From contig NZ_CP031834.1 in the NCBI RefSeq assembly GCF_003590645.1, positions 1,233,501 to 1,297,500 of the forward strand: a stretch of DNA of 64,000 bases, written 5' to 3'. How positions within the stretch are numbered: position 1 is the first letter of the stretch; each line of letters starts with the position of its first letter. The notes below the pieces were generated by a model. That model was not told the DNA's origin. It saw nothing but the letters and a program-made list of their open reading frames with translations, and ran no database searches. Positions 9,275 to 18,312 of the stretch are shown here, piece by piece. The translations under genes and the position numbers were made by a program. The stretch comes from Mesorhizobium sp. DCY119. GTDB taxonomy: Bacteria > Pseudomonadota > Alphaproteobacteria > Rhizobiales > Rhizobiaceae.

Positions 9275-10204
9275 TCAAAGCGCCTTTTCAAGCTCCGGCA
9301 GGATGGTGAAGAGGTCGCCGACGAGGCCGTAGTCTGCGACCTGGAAGATCGGTGCTTCCTCGTCCTTGTTGATGGCGACGATGACCTTCGAGTCCTTCAT
9401 ACCGGCCAGATGCTGGATCGCGCCGGAAATGCCGACCGCGATGTAGAGGTCGGGGGCGACCACCTTGCCGGTCTGGCCGACCTGCCAGTCGTTGGGCGCA
9501 TAGCCGGCATCGACGGCAGCGCGGGAAGCGCCGACAGCGGCACCGAGCTTGTCGGCAACCGGCAGGATGACTTCCTGGAACTTCTCCGAGGAGCCGAGCG
9601 CACGGCCGCCCGAGATGATGATCTTGGCCGAGGTCAGTTCCGGGCGGTCATTGTCGGACAGCCTGTTCTCGATGAAGGTCGACAGGCCCGGATTGGCGGC
9701 TGCATTTGCCGTCTCGACCGCAGCCGAACCGCCTTCGCCCGCTGCCTGGAAGGAAGCCGTGCGCACCGTGATGACCTTCTTGGCGTCGGTCGACTGCACC
9801 GTCTGGATGGCGTTGCCGGCATAGATCGGACGTTTGAAGGTGTCGGCCGAGACGACCTCGATGATTTCCGAGATCTGCGCGACGTCGAGCAGGGCTGCGA
9901 TGCGCGGCGACACGTTCTTGCCCGAGGCGGTGGCCGGGGCGATGATCGTGTCATAAGAGCCGGCGAGTGCAACGACGGTCGCCGCCAGCGGCTCGGCGAG
10001 GCGCTGCTCGAGTTCGTCGGCCTCGACCAGCAGGACCTTGCGCACGCCCTTCAGCTTGGCGGCGGCATCTGCCGCTGCCTTGGCGCCCTTGCCGGCGACC
10101 AGGACGTCGACATCCGAGCCGATCTTCAGGGCTGCCGACAGCGCCTTGGCGGTCTGGTCCGACAGCGATGCATTGTCATGTTCGGCGATGAGGAGAATTG
10201 CCAT
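9275..10204 (-). CDS. etfA: electron transfer flavoprotein alpha subunit
   Basis: 309 aa, [21 protein letters not shown]. The C-terminal half carries the FAD-binding motif region ([40 protein letters not shown]) of EtfA. Together with EtfB it accepts electrons from acyl-CoA dehydrogenases and hands them to ETF-ubiquinone oxidoreductase. It follows etfB by 24 bp in the same operon and precedes hbdA. Confidence 0.96.
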   Translation of the reverse strand: MAILLIAEHDNASLSDQTAKALSAALKIGSDVDVLVAGKGAKAAADAAAKLKGVRKVLLVEADELEQRLAEPLAATVVALAGSYDTIIAPATASGKNVSPRIAALLDVAQISEIIEVVSADTFKRPIYAGNAIQTVQSTDAKKVITVRTASFQAAGEGGSAAVETANAAANPGLSTFIENRLSDNDRPELTSAKIIISGGRALGSSEKFQEVILPVADKLGAAVGASRAAVDAGYAPNDWQVGQTGKVVAPDLYIAVGISGAIQHLAGMKDSKVIVAINKDEEAPIFQVADYGLVGDLFTILPELEKAL

Positions 10205-10228
10205 TTTTGTTTCCCTTTCCTTCCGAAC

Positions 10229-10975
10229 TCAGATCACGCCGGCGGACTTGAGGCTGGAAACGAGTTCCGCCACGTCCTTGACCTTGACGCCCGCCTTGCG
10301 GCCACCTGGCTCCTCGGTCTTGACGACCTTGAGGCGCGGCGTGACATCGGCGCCGAAATCGGCAGCGGTCTTTTCGTCCAGCGGCTTCTTCTTGGCCTTC
10401 ATGATGTTGGGCAGCGAGGCATAGCGCGGCTGGTTGAGGCGCAGGTCCGTCGTCACGATCGCCGGAAGCTTGAGCTCCACCGTCTGCAAGCCGCCATCGA
10501 CTTCGCGCGTCACCTTGGCCTTGTCGCCGGCAATCTCGACCTTGGAAGCAAACGTGCCCTGGCTCCAGCCGAGCAGTGCCGAAAGCATCTGGCCGGTCTG
10601 GTTGGCGTCGTCATCGATCGCCTGCTTGCCGAGAATGACAAGACCCGGCTGTTCCGCCTCGACAACACCCTTCAGCACCTTGGCAACGCCCAGCGGCTCG
10701 ACTTCGCCGTCGACCTTGACCAGGATGGCGCGGTCGGCGCCCATGGCGAGTGCCGTGCGCAGGGTTTCCTGGGCCTGCTGGGGTCCGATCGAGACCACGA
10801 TGATCTCTTCGACCTTGCCGGCTTCCTTCAGGCGGATCGCCTCTTCGACCGCGATCTCGTCGAACGGGTTCATCGACATCTTCACATTCGCAAGCTCGAC
10901 ACCCGAGCCGTCCGACTTCACACGGATCTTCACGTTGTAGTCGACAACCCGCTTAACGGGCACGAGAACTTTCAT
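10229..10975 (-). CDS. etfB: electron transfer flavoprotein beta subunit
   Basis: 248 aa, [20 protein letters not shown], with the EtfB signature region around [23 protein letters not shown]. It binds AMP structurally and forms the ETF heterodimer with EtfA. It is the first gene of the etfB-etfA-hbdA unit, and GAGAGGTGAG just upstream of its ATG (minus strand) is a good ribosome binding site. About 210 bp of non-coding DNA separates it from the rhomboid gene upstream. Confidence 0.96.
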   Translation of the reverse strand: MKVLVPVKRVVDYNVKIRVKSDGSGVELANVKMSMNPFDEIAVEEAIRLKEAGKVEEIIVVSIGPQQAQETLRTALAMGADRAILVKVDGEVEPLGVAKVLKGVVEAEQPGLVILGKQAIDDDANQTGQMLSALLGWSQGTFASKVEIAGDKAKVTREVDGGLQTVELKLPAIVTTDLRLNQPRYASLPNIMKAKKKPLDEKTAADFGADVTPRLKVVKTEEPGGRKAGVKVKDVAELVSSLKSAGVI

Positions 10976-11185
10976 GTGCTTCTCACCTCTCTGATGACTT
11001 TGGAGCGCTCACTAGCAGAGCGAGGCCCCGTCCATTTGTCGAATGGCGACATATTGGACCAGAAAACGGAAATCCCTATGCGCACTTCCGGTGGCAACTA
11101 GGCTTCCGCAAGCGGGCGGACCCTAGTTAGCCGCCGAATGCACGTCAATATCCGCAACGAACCCAAATCGGTTGAATTCGAGCGA

Positions 11186-11956
11186 TTACTGTCTTCCCCA
11201 ACGCGTCGTCGGCTGTGCCTCGACAGGGGCGACCGCGCTTGGCTGTTCGACCTTGACCGCACGTGGCGTCACGATCTCCCGATCGAGGATCGGCACGTCG
11301 CGCCGGCGCAGGATCAGAACCAGGATCGCGCCGGCGATGATGCCGCCGGCATGGCAGGCCCAGGAAATCTGGTCTTCTCCGCCGAGCGCCAGCATCGAGA
11401 ACTGGAAAATGATCCACAGTCCAAGGGTGATATAGGCCGGAATGCGCAGCGGTATGCGGGCGAAGGCCAGGATCCACACCTTCACGCGCGGGTGCAAAAT
11501 GAGATAGGCGGCGACGATGCCGGCAATCGCGCCCGACGCGCCGATCAGCGGCATCTGAGACTCCGGCGCTATCAAGCCATGCACAACGGCACCCGAGATT
11601 GCGCACAGCAGATAGAAGATCAGATATTTGATGTGGCCGAGCGCATCCTCGACATTGTCGCCGAACACCCAGAGGAACAGCATGTTGCCGCCGAGGTGGA
11701 AGATGTCGCCATGCAGGAAGGCGTAGGTGACATAGGTCAGCGGCTCGGGCACCAGCGCGTAGCCGGGCGGCAGTTCGGCCAGGCCGAAGGACACGGAGGG
11801 AATGTAACCGAGGCCAAGCACCGTGGCCTGCGCTGCCTGCTCGCTCTCAAAGGCAGTGAACAGGTAGATGATGACGTTGGCCGCGATCAGCCCGATCGTC
11901 ACATATTGATGCTTGATGTATTTGAGGCTGTTGGCGTCATGCAGCGGAATGAACAT
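11186..11956 (-). CDS. rhomboid-family intramembrane serine protease
   Basis: 256 aa with about six membrane segments. The catalytic GASG is at residues 139-142 (Ser141) and the partner histidine in CHAGG (about His202). The HGDIFHLGGNMLFLWVFGDNVED stretch in the helix-2 region is the usual rhomboid hallmark. It would cleave substrates within the inner membrane; the substrate is unknown. It lies between the cobalamin adenosyltransferase and etfB, all on the minus strand. Confidence 0.92.
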   Translation of the reverse strand: MFIPLHDANSLKYIKHQYVTIGLIAANVIIYLFTAFESEQAAQATVLGLGYIPSVSFGLAELPPGYALVPEPLTYVTYAFLHGDIFHLGGNMLFLWVFGDNVEDALGHIKYLIFYLLCAISGAVVHGLIAPESQMPLIGASGAIAGIVAAYLILHPRVKVWILAFARIPLRIPAYITLGLWIIFQFSMLALGGEDQISWACHAGGIIAGAILVLILRRRDVPILDREIVTPRAVKVEQPSAVAPVEAQPTTRWGRQ

Positions 11957-11991
11957 CGCGGTTTCTTCCGCCCCCTCAGCGCAGCTTTCCG

Positions 11992-12038
11992 CTCATGATC
12001 CTATCCGAAAACCGGTTCCCACTTTTCGGGATCATGAG
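11992..12038 (-). terminator. hairpin repeat downstream of the cobalamin adenosyltransferase gene
   Basis: CTCATGATCC (11992-12001) pairs with GGATCATGAG (12029-12038), with inner complementary CCGAAAA / TTTTCGG arms. It abuts the stop codon of the adenosyltransferase gene, so it may end that transcript. The sequence type (CCGAAAACCGGTTCCC core) is an abundant Rhizobiales intergenic palindrome. Confidence 0.6.
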
Positions 12039-12620
12039 TTACCTGTTCTTGCCCGGCACCCATAGCACATCGGCATTTCCGTTGTCATTGACGACACGGG
12101 CGGCAACGAACAGGAAATCCGAGACGCGGTTGATGTATTTTATGCCGTCGCGGTTGACGTGCTCGGCCGGATCCTGCGCCAGCGCCACCATGATGCGCTC
12201 GGCCCGCCGTGCCACGGTGCGGGCAAGATGAAGTGCGGCAGCCGCCGGCGATCCGCCGGAGAGCACGAAGGAGCGCAGCGGCTGCAGATCCTTGTTCAGG
12301 AGGTCGATGTCGGCTTCCACCCGTTCCACTTGCGAGGGGATGATGCGCAGCGGCTCATAGCCGAGCGGCTTGCCGTCGTCGGGCGTTGCAAGGTCGGCGC
12401 CGAGATCGAACAGGTCGTTCTGGATGCGGGCGAGCATGGCGTCGATTTCGGGGTGTTCGGCTCCCGTATGCACGCGCGCCAGTCCGATGCAGGCATTGGC
12501 CTCGTCGACCGTGCCATAGGCGTCGACACGCGTGTCCGATTTCAGCCGGCGCTCGCCGGTGCCGAGGCCGGTGGTGCCGTCGTCGCCGGTGCGGGTGTAG
12601 ATCTTGTTGAGCTTGACCAT
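12039..12620 (-). CDS. PduO-type ATP:cob(I)alamin adenosyltransferase
   Basis: 193 aa from the ATG at 12620 (MVKLNKIYTRTGDDGTTGL), preceded by a GGGGGGAG ribosome binding site; the upstream extension to 12692 is not used. The N-terminal TRTGDDGTTGLGTGERR ATP-binding motif and the ARTVARRAER motif define the PduO/EutT-like family. It transfers adenosyl from ATP to cob(I)alamin to make coenzyme B12, probably for methylmalonyl-CoA mutase. No cobalamin riboswitch was seen upstream. Confidence 0.93.
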   Translation of the reverse strand: MVKLNKIYTRTGDDGTTGLGTGERRLKSDTRVDAYGTVDEANACIGLARVHTGAEHPEIDAMLARIQNDLFDLGADLATPDDGKPLGYEPLRIIPSQVERVEADIDLLNKDLQPLRSFVLSGGSPAAAALHLARTVARRAERIMVALAQDPAEHVNRDGIKYINRVSDFLFVAARVVNDNGNADVLWVPGKNR

Positions 12621-12645
12621 CTGGCTCCCCCCGTCGGTCGAAAAA

Positions 12646-12837
12646 TCAGCTGCGGTTGAAGTAGACCGCCAGCAGGATGAGAACCAGCGCAATGAACTGC
12701 AGGAGCACGCGCGCCTGCATCAGCTTGTTCGAGGTGGTGCTGGAGCCGCCGCGCATCATGTTGGCGAGGCCGCGGATCAGCACGATCACCACGATGACCA
12801 TGACCATGACGGCAAGGATGTTGAAGACGGTTGCCAT
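12646..12837 (-). CDS. HIG1-domain twin-transmembrane protein
   Basis: 63 aa with two hydrophobic helices (about 5-26 and 43-60) linked by a short polar loop containing RGGSSTTSNKLMQARV, which resembles the hypoxia-induced (HIG1) domain. Small HIG1 proteins associate with respiratory complexes in mitochondria; the bacterial role is unclear. It sits 25 bp upstream of the adenosyltransferase on the same strand and is probably cotranscribed with it. Confidence 0.85.
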   Translation of the reverse strand: MATVFNILAVMVMVIVVIVLIRGLANMMRGGSSTTSNKLMQARVLLQFIALVLILLAVYFNRS

Positions 12838-12857
12838 TGGATTTCCAGCTTCGTTTT

Positions 12858-13724
12858 TCAGGCCTGCGACGCGAGCACGCGGTAAAACAGCGAAGCGGGC
12901 AGGATACGTTTCAGGATAACGCCGATTTTAGCCGGCGTCGTCACCACATAATGCGGTCTCGGTTTGGGCGATAGGAGGGCGTGGCGCAATACCGCATAAA
13001 CCGCGTCCGGCTTGAGCTTGAGCCGCGACTTCGATCCACCCGCCCGCAGGCGTGCCAGCTGGCCCTCATAGTCCTTCCGGTGCACCGAGTTCTCGTGATC
13101 GATGTTCTTCACGAACCATGCCAGCCCATTCGAGGCGATCTTCGATTCGATCGGGCCGGGTTCGATCAGCGACACTTCGATGCCGGAGCCTTGCAGCTCG
13201 GCCCGCATGCACAGCATCAGGCCTTCGAGCGCATGTTTCGATGCTGCATAGGCGCCGCGCCATTTGACGGGCGTCAGGCCGAGGATCGACGAGCAATGGA
13301 CGATGCGGCCGTGACCTTGCGCCCGCATGACCGGCACGATGCGCCGGGTCAGATCGTGCCAGCCGAAGAAATTCGCCTCGAACTGCTCGCGCAGCGCCTC
13401 CACCGGCAAATCCTCGACGGCACCTGCCTGAGCATGGGCGCCGTTGTTGAAAAGCGCGTCGAGCGTGCCGCCGGTGCGTTCCAGCACCGCTTCGACGAGT
13501 GCGGCGATCGAATCAGCTTCGCGATAATCGAGATAGAAGGCCTCGAAACCTTCCGCCGTCAGTGCCGCGATGTCTTCGGGTTTTCGCGCCGTGGCGAAAA
13601 CCCGCCATCCGTCGGATTTCAGGGCGCGTGCGCAATGAGCGCCGATGCCCGAGGAGGCGCCGGTCACGATAATCGTGCGCAACTTTTGCGTTGGCGCGGT
13701 CGTTGTTCCACCATCACTTGCCAT
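12858..13724 (-). CDS. short-chain dehydrogenase/reductase (SDR)
   Basis: 288 aa from the ATG at 13724 (MASDGGTTTAPTQKLRTIIV). The NAD(P)-binding motif TGASSGIG is at 21-28, the NNGAHA structural motif and HCSSILG serine follow, and the catalytic YAASK is present: a complete classical SDR. The substrate is not evident. It ends 20 bp before the HIG1 gene on the same strand and is divergent from the BrkB-like gene. Confidence 0.9.
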   Translation of the reverse strand: MASDGGTTTAPTQKLRTIIVTGASSGIGAHCARALKSDGWRVFATARKPEDIAALTAEGFEAFYLDYREADSIAALVEAVLERTGGTLDALFNNGAHAQAGAVEDLPVEALREQFEANFFGWHDLTRRIVPVMRAQGHGRIVHCSSILGLTPVKWRGAYAASKHALEGLMLCMRAELQGSGIEVSLIEPGPIESKIASNGLAWFVKNIDHENSVHRKDYEGQLARLRAGGSKSRLKLKPDAVYAVLRHALLSPKPRPHYVVTTPAKIGVILKRILPASLFYRVLASQA

Positions 13725-13791
13725 TTGCGGCAAACCCTTCCCATATTCGCGGCCGGGACACAATCGAGGGAAAAGCGCGGATGCAGGCACG

Positions 13792-14643
13792 TTGAGGAAG
13801 ATCGTTGCGATCAAGCGCGTGCTTTATGACGCGCTCGGCCATTTCAACTATGACGACGGCTGGTCTATGGCCAGTCATCTGGCGATCTCGGCGCTGATGG
13901 CGCTGTTTCCTTTCCTCATCTTCGCCACCACGCTGGCAAGCTTTCTCGGCGCGCAGGCTTTTTCGGAAACCGCCGTGCATCTGGTCTTCGACACCTGGCC
14001 GGAACAGATCGCCGCCCCTATCGCCCGCGAGGTGGTCAACGTGCTGACAGTCCAGCGCACCGACCTTCTCACCTACGGTGTGGTGCTGGCCGCCTTCTTC
14101 GCTTCCAACGGCATCGAGGCGCTGCGCACCTCGCTCAACCGCGCCTATCGCGTCACCGAAACGCGCACCTTCATCTACCGGCGTCTCCAGAGCCTGCTCT
14201 TCGTGCTCATCGCCACGATCGGCTTTGTTGCCATCAGCGTGCTGCTCGTCTTTGCACCGTTGCTGGCGCGGCTGGCAGAGGCCAATTTCGAGTGGATCAA
14301 GCCCTATATGGGCACGATCACGCTGTGGCGTTTCGTGATTGCTTCAACGGTGATCGTGCTCGGCCTCGTGGCGGTGCATTTCTGGCTGCCGGCGGGCAAG
14401 CGCCGGTTCGTCACCATCGTGCCGGGCATCATCTTCACGCTCGTGGCCTGGCTTGTCGGCTCGACGGTTTTCGCGACCTATCTCGACAATTTCTCGTCCT
14501 ATGTGACGACCTATGCCGGCCTCGCCTCGATCATGATCGCGGTGGTGTTCCTCTATATCGTCTCGGCGATTTTTATCCTTGGCGGCGAACTCAACGCGTC
14601 GATCACGCGCTATTTGGAAGCGCGGGCCCGCGTTGGAGCCTGA
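13792..14643 (+). CDS. YihY/BrkB-family membrane protein
   Basis: About 283 aa if started at TTG 13792. A longer frame from 13645 overlaps the divergent SDR gene and codes for non-membrane sequence, so it is rejected; GTG 13819 is an alternative. The DDGWSMASHLAISALMALFPFLIF opening and about six membrane helices are typical of the YihY/BrkB family (once called ribonuclease BN). Function is unknown; a transporter-like role has been suggested for the family. The 3' end overlaps the convergent EamA gene by 34 bp. Confidence 0.85.
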   Translation: MRKIVAIKRVLYDALGHFNYDDGWSMASHLAISALMALFPFLIFATTLASFLGAQAFSETAVHLVFDTWPEQIAAPIAREVVNVLTVQRTDLLTYGVVLAAFFASNGIEALRTSLNRAYRVTETRTFIYRRLQSLLFVLIATIGFVAISVLLVFAPLLARLAEANFEWIKPYMGTITLWRFVIASTVIVLGLVAVHFWLPAGKRRFVTIVPGIIFTLVAWLVGSTVFATYLDNFSSYVTTYAGLASIMIAVVFLYIVSAIFILGGELNASITRYLEARARVGA

Positions 14644-15515
14644 GCCTTCGGGTTCGCCGCCGTGGCCAGCCCCACACCAAAAGTCGCCAGCGCCATGCCG
14701 GCAAGCTGCACCAGCGTCAGTTGCTCGCCGAACAGCGCCCAGGCCATGATCGCGGTGACCGCCGGCACGAGATAAAACAGCGATGAGACCTTCGACATCT
14801 CGCCGTCGCGGATCATCGCCATCAGCAGGAACACCGCGCCTATCGACAGCACCAGCACCAGCCATGCCATGGCGAAGATCAGTTCGCCGTTTATCGTCAC
14901 CGTGTGCGTCTCGAAGGCGAGCGAGGCGAGCAGCATCACGGCTGCGCCGCCGACATATTGATAGAACGTACCCGTCACCAGATCACCGCCGGTGACGAAG
15001 CGCTTCTGCCAGATGGTGCCGGCAGTGATTGCGGCCATGCCGATGGTGGCGGCCGTCAGCGTCTGCCAGGTCACGCCGCCGCCAAGCGTGCCGAGTTTCG
15101 GCGACAGCACGACGATGACACCGACAAAGCCGACCGCCAGGCCGATCCAGTGGCGCGGGCGGATTTCCTCGCCGAGAAGCTTTCCGGCAAACAGCGCGGT
15201 CACCAGCGGCTGGAGGCTGGCGATGAGGGCGGCAAGCCCCGCCGGCAGGCCCTGGTGGATGGCCCAGAAGACGCCGCCGAGATAGACGCCATGTATCAGC
15301 GCGCCGGCGGTTGCCGCATGCAGCGCTGCGCGGCGGTCCATTCCGCGCGCACCAAGGATTGCCATCAGGGCGCCGAGAATGACGAAGGCGATCACGAAGC
15401 GCGCGGCCAAAAAGGTGAAAGGCTCCGCCCAGGGCATCGCATAGCGCGCGCCGATGAAGCCGGTCGACCAAAGCAGGACGAAAGTGGCGGGTATGAACCG
15501 CTTGAGCAGAGGCAT
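14610..15515 (-). CDS. EamA/DMT-family transporter
   Basis: 301 aa with ten predicted membrane segments in two EamA repeats; it opens MPLLKRFIPATFVLLWSTGFIGARYAMPW, a common rhizobial DMT start. It is probably an exporter of amino acids or other metabolites, substrate unknown. It is convergent with the BrkB-like gene, overlapping it by 34 bp, so antisense interaction of the 3' ends is possible. Confidence 0.88.
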   Translation of the reverse strand: MPLLKRFIPATFVLLWSTGFIGARYAMPWAEPFTFLAARFVIAFVILGALMAILGARGMDRRAALHAATAGALIHGVYLGGVFWAIHQGLPAGLAALIASLQPLVTALFAGKLLGEEIRPRHWIGLAVGFVGVIVVLSPKLGTLGGGVTWQTLTAATIGMAAITAGTIWQKRFVTGGDLVTGTFYQYVGGAAVMLLASLAFETHTVTINGELIFAMAWLVLVLSIGAVFLLMAMIRDGEMSKVSSLFYLVPAVTAIMAWALFGEQLTLVQLAGMALATFGVGLATAANPKAQAPTRARASK

Positions 15516-15664
15516 TTCGTCGGGCTGGGTCCGTTTGTCGGTGAGATCGCTCTAATGCGAATCATTCGGGCAAGCAAAGTTAAACGGTTGATCCATAGTT
15601 TCAGGAGCGTTGAACCGGGTGGGGTTCAAGGGACATGCACGGTCGCCTTCGGGAGGGGCGCTGC

Positions 15665-15952
15665 ATGCTTTGGAATCTCGAGTCGGGCTGGCTGATGATG
15701 GCCGTTGCCGCCGTTACCGTCATGGCCCTGTTCTTTGGAAGCGCACTTCACGCCATCATGCGCGATGACGGTTTTGGCCCTGTCGGTAACATGGTCATCT
15801 TCACCGCGGGTTTCTTCGCGGCGATCGTGCTGGTCAATTCCTGGGGCGTCAGGCTGGGCGACCTGACCCAGGCTATGGCGACGGGCCTCGGCGGCGCCTT
15901 CATCGGGATTGCCGTTCTGGCGCTGCTTAAGGCCGGCATTTCCCGCATCTGA
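15665..15952 (+). CDS. small conserved membrane protein of unknown function
   Basis: 95 aa from the ATG at 15665, which has a good GGGAGGGG ribosome binding site; the frame upstream to 15635 is not needed. It has three hydrophobic segments (about 8-27, 40-58, 68-88) around MRDDGFGPVGN. I do not recognise a named family. It stands between an EamA transporter and gluQ with no clear operon partner. Confidence 0.7.
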   Translation: MLWNLESGWLMMAVAAVTVMALFFGSALHAIMRDDGFGPVGNMVIFTAGFFAAIVLVNSWGVRLGDLTQAMATGLGGAFIGIAVLALLKAGISRI

Positions 15953-15961
15953 CCGTTTCCG

Positions 15962-16849
15962 TCACAGTCCGACGAGACGCCTTACTTCCGTGGGCGTCGC
16001 GCCATTTTCCCTGAGCGCCGCCAGCCCGGTGTCGCCAAAACTCTTCGATAGCTTTCGCCCGTCCGGCCCGGGGATCAGGCGGTGATGGAAATAGACGGGC
16101 GCGGGCAGGCCAAGCAGGTGCTGCAACAACCGCTGGATGCCGGTCGCGGCATAGAGGTCACGGCCGCGCACGACGTGGCTGACGCCCTGCAGCGCATCGT
16201 CCGCCACGACCGACAGATGATAGCTGGTCGGGATTTCCTTGCGTGCGACGATGACGTCGCCCCAGTCCTGAGGACGGGCTTCGATCTCGTTCGTGGCGCT
16301 CAGCGTCTCGTCGGTGAATTCGGTCCACGACAGGGGTTTGACCAAACGGGCGATTGCCGCTTCGGTGTCGAGCCGCCAGGCGAAAGGCACGCCATCCTCG
16401 ATGCGTCTTCTGCGCTCGGATGGTGAAAGCGCCTTGTCGGTGGCCGGATAGAGCGGCGCGCCGTCCGGGTCGCGCGGCCAATCCCTGCCGCGCTTCTCGC
16501 TCTCGGCGATATGGGCGCGGATTTCGCCCCGGCTCATGAAAGCCGGATAGACGAGTTCCTCGCGGATCAGCCTTTGCAGCATGGCCTCGTATTCCGCGAA
16601 ATGGTCTGACTGGCGGCGAACGGGTTCCTCCCATGTCAGACCAAGCCACGCCAGATCGCGAAAAATGCCGGCCTCGAATTCCGGCGTGCAGCGGATCGTG
16701 TCGATGTCCTCTATGCGCAACAGCAGGCGCCCGCCTTGGGCCCGGGCGAGCTTCGCATTGAGCAGTGCCGAATAGGCATGGCCGAGATGAAGCTCGCCAT
16801 TCGGGCTCGGCGCAAAGCGAAAGACCGGTATGGCAGGAGTGTTGGTCAC
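15962..16849 (-). CDS. gluQ: glutamyl-Q tRNA(Asp) synthetase
   Basis: 295 aa, the short paralogue of glutamyl-tRNA synthetase without an anticodon-binding domain. The HIGH-like HLGH in RFAPSPNGELHLGHAYSAL and the KLSKS loop near the C-terminus are both intact. It attaches glutamate to the queuosine base at position 34 of tRNA-Asp, a tRNA modification step. It is convergent with the small membrane protein gene and divergent from the glycosylase gene. Confidence 0.93.
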   Translation of the reverse strand: MTNTPAIPVFRFAPSPNGELHLGHAYSALLNAKLARAQGGRLLLRIEDIDTIRCTPEFEAGIFRDLAWLGLTWEEPVRRQSDHFAEYEAMLQRLIREELVYPAFMSRGEIRAHIAESEKRGRDWPRDPDGAPLYPATDKALSPSERRRRIEDGVPFAWRLDTEAAIARLVKPLSWTEFTDETLSATNEIEARPQDWGDVIVARKEIPTSYHLSVVADDALQGVSHVVRGRDLYAATGIQRLLQHLLGLPAPVYFHHRLIPGPDGRKLSKSFGDTGLAALRENGATPTEVRRLVGL

Positions 16850-16922
16850 GGCAGCCGAATTCGGATTGAACGGTTCATCGCCCGATTGCTACTTTGCCGC
16901 GCCATAAGGAACAAGAAAAACC

Positions 16923-17582
16923 ATGCGCCGCATCACCTCGCTTGACGACATTGCCGACGGGCTCGACGCGCTTTGCATCATCGACCCACGTCTGACGGCG
17001 GTGCGCGCGATGGCCGGAGAGGTGCCGTTGCGGCTGTCGGAGCCGGGCTTCGTCAGCCTCGCGTCGATCATCGTTTCGCAGCAGGTGTCGCGGGCAAGCG
17101 CCGACGCCATCTTCGGACGGCTGGTGAAGCTGGTCGATCCGCTGACGCCGCAGGCCCTGCTCGATGCCGGCGAGGACATGTTTCGCGAGGCCGGACTGTC
17201 GCGGCCCAAGCAGCGCACCCTGCTCGCCGTCTCGCAGGCCGTGCGCGACGGGCTCGACCTGCACCATCTCTGCGGACTCGATGCGGAGGAGGCGATCGGT
17301 CACATGACGGCGGTGTCCGGCATCGGCCCCTGGACGGCGGAAGTCTATCTTCTGTTCTCGGCCGGGCACCCCGACATCTTCCCGGCACGCGACGTCGCCC
17401 TGCAGACGGCGGTGGGGCAGGCGCTCGGCGTCGACCCCCGTCCGGGCGAGAAAGCGCTCATCGCGCTGGCCGAATCATGGGCGCCCTGGAGAGGGGTCGC
17501 GGCACGGCTTTTTTGGTCCTACTACCGCGAAACACGAGGTCGTGACGCCGCACCGCCGGTCGATATGCCAAAAAAAGCCTGA
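16923..17582 (+). CDS. DNA-3-methyladenine glycosylase II (AlkA-like)
   Basis: 219 aa of the helix-hairpin-helix glycosylase superfamily. SIIVSQQVS precedes the HhH motif VSGIGPWTAEVYLLF and the catalytic aspartate in HPDIFPARD. It removes alkylated purines to start base-excision repair. It is shorter than E. coli AlkA because it lacks the N-terminal domain, like many alphaproteobacterial versions. The start ATG at 16923 is preceded by AAGGAACAAG. Confidence 0.9.
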   Translation: MRRITSLDDIADGLDALCIIDPRLTAVRAMAGEVPLRLSEPGFVSLASIIVSQQVSRASADAIFGRLVKLVDPLTPQALLDAGEDMFREAGLSRPKQRTLLAVSQAVRDGLDLHHLCGLDAEEAIGHMTAVSGIGPWTAEVYLLFSAGHPDIFPARDVALQTAVGQALGVDPRPGEKALIALAESWAPWRGVAARLFWSYYRETRGRDAAPPVDMPKKA

Positions 17583-17692
17583 AATATATGGTTTTTTGGC
17601 CCCTCGGATGATGGTGAAACCGCTTCACATCCCTGTCATCTCGGGCTTACAGTATCCGCGCCGAACGGTTCGATGAGCAAGGAGGTTTAGAA

Positions 17693-18250
17693 GTGACGGT
17701 TGCCGTATCTCCGGATGGGCTTCCAGCGCTGGTGCTGAACGCGGATTACCGCCCGCTCAGCTATTACCCCCTGTCGCTCTGGTCGTGGCAGGACGCCATC
17801 AAGGCTGTCTTCCTCGACCGCGTGAACATCGTTGCCGAATACGAACATTCGGTGTCCTCGCCATCCTTCTCGATGAAGCTGCCGAGCGTCGTCAGCCTGA
17901 AAAGCTACGTCAAGCCGTCGCGTCACCCGGCGTTTACGCGCTTCAACGTTTTCCTGCGCGACCGCTTCCAGTGCCAGTATTGCGGCACGCCCGAGGACCT
18001 GACCTTCGACCACGTCATCCCCCGCCATCGCGGCGGCGCCACGACCTGGGAGAACGTCGTTGCGGCCTGCTCGCCCTGCAATCTGCGCAAAGGCGGCATG
18101 ATGCCGGCCCACGCCAAGATGTGGCCGATGCAGAAGCCATACCACCCGACCGTGCACGACCTGCACAACAACGGCCGGATGTTCCCACCCAACTATCTGC
18201 ACGAAAGCTGGATGGATTATCTATACTGGGATGTCGAGCTGGAGCCGTAA
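17693..18250 (+). CDS. HNH endonuclease family protein
   Basis: 185 aa from GTG 17693, preceded by CAAGGAGG. The HNH core CQYCGTPEDLTFDHVIPRH, with a second CxxC pair in ACSPCNLRKGG, forms a zinc-stabilised beta-beta-alpha-metal nuclease fold. This compact type is widespread and chromosomal in alphaproteobacteria. No restriction methylase or phage gene is adjacent, so a housekeeping nucleic-acid role is more likely than defence, but this is inference. Confidence 0.9.
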   Translation: MTVAVSPDGLPALVLNADYRPLSYYPLSLWSWQDAIKAVFLDRVNIVAEYEHSVSSPSFSMKLPSVVSLKSYVKPSRHPAFTRFNVFLRDRFQCQYCGTPEDLTFDHVIPRHRGGATTWENVVAACSPCNLRKGGMMPAHAKMWPMQKPYHPTVHDLHNNGRMFPPNYLHESWMDYLYWDVELEP

Positions 18251-18312
18251 GAGACCGCTCGCTAACTCACCCTGCCGGCCATCTGACGCGGTTTTCTGCG
18301 CTTCCGGTGATC

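Noticed and set aside
9410..11101. 563-codon plus-strand frame across etfA and etfB
   Set aside because: Antisense to two certain genes; a long open frame is expected from G+C-rich codon bias.
15554..15568. CGAAT-C-ATTCG palindrome upstream of an EamA gene, resembling a Fur/Mur box
   Set aside because: The outer arms do not match the Fur/Mur consensus and no iron or manganese gene is adjacent.
17693..18250. HNH nuclease as a restriction or phage gene
   Set aside because: No methylase, phage or mobile genes adjacent; this type is a common chromosomal gene.
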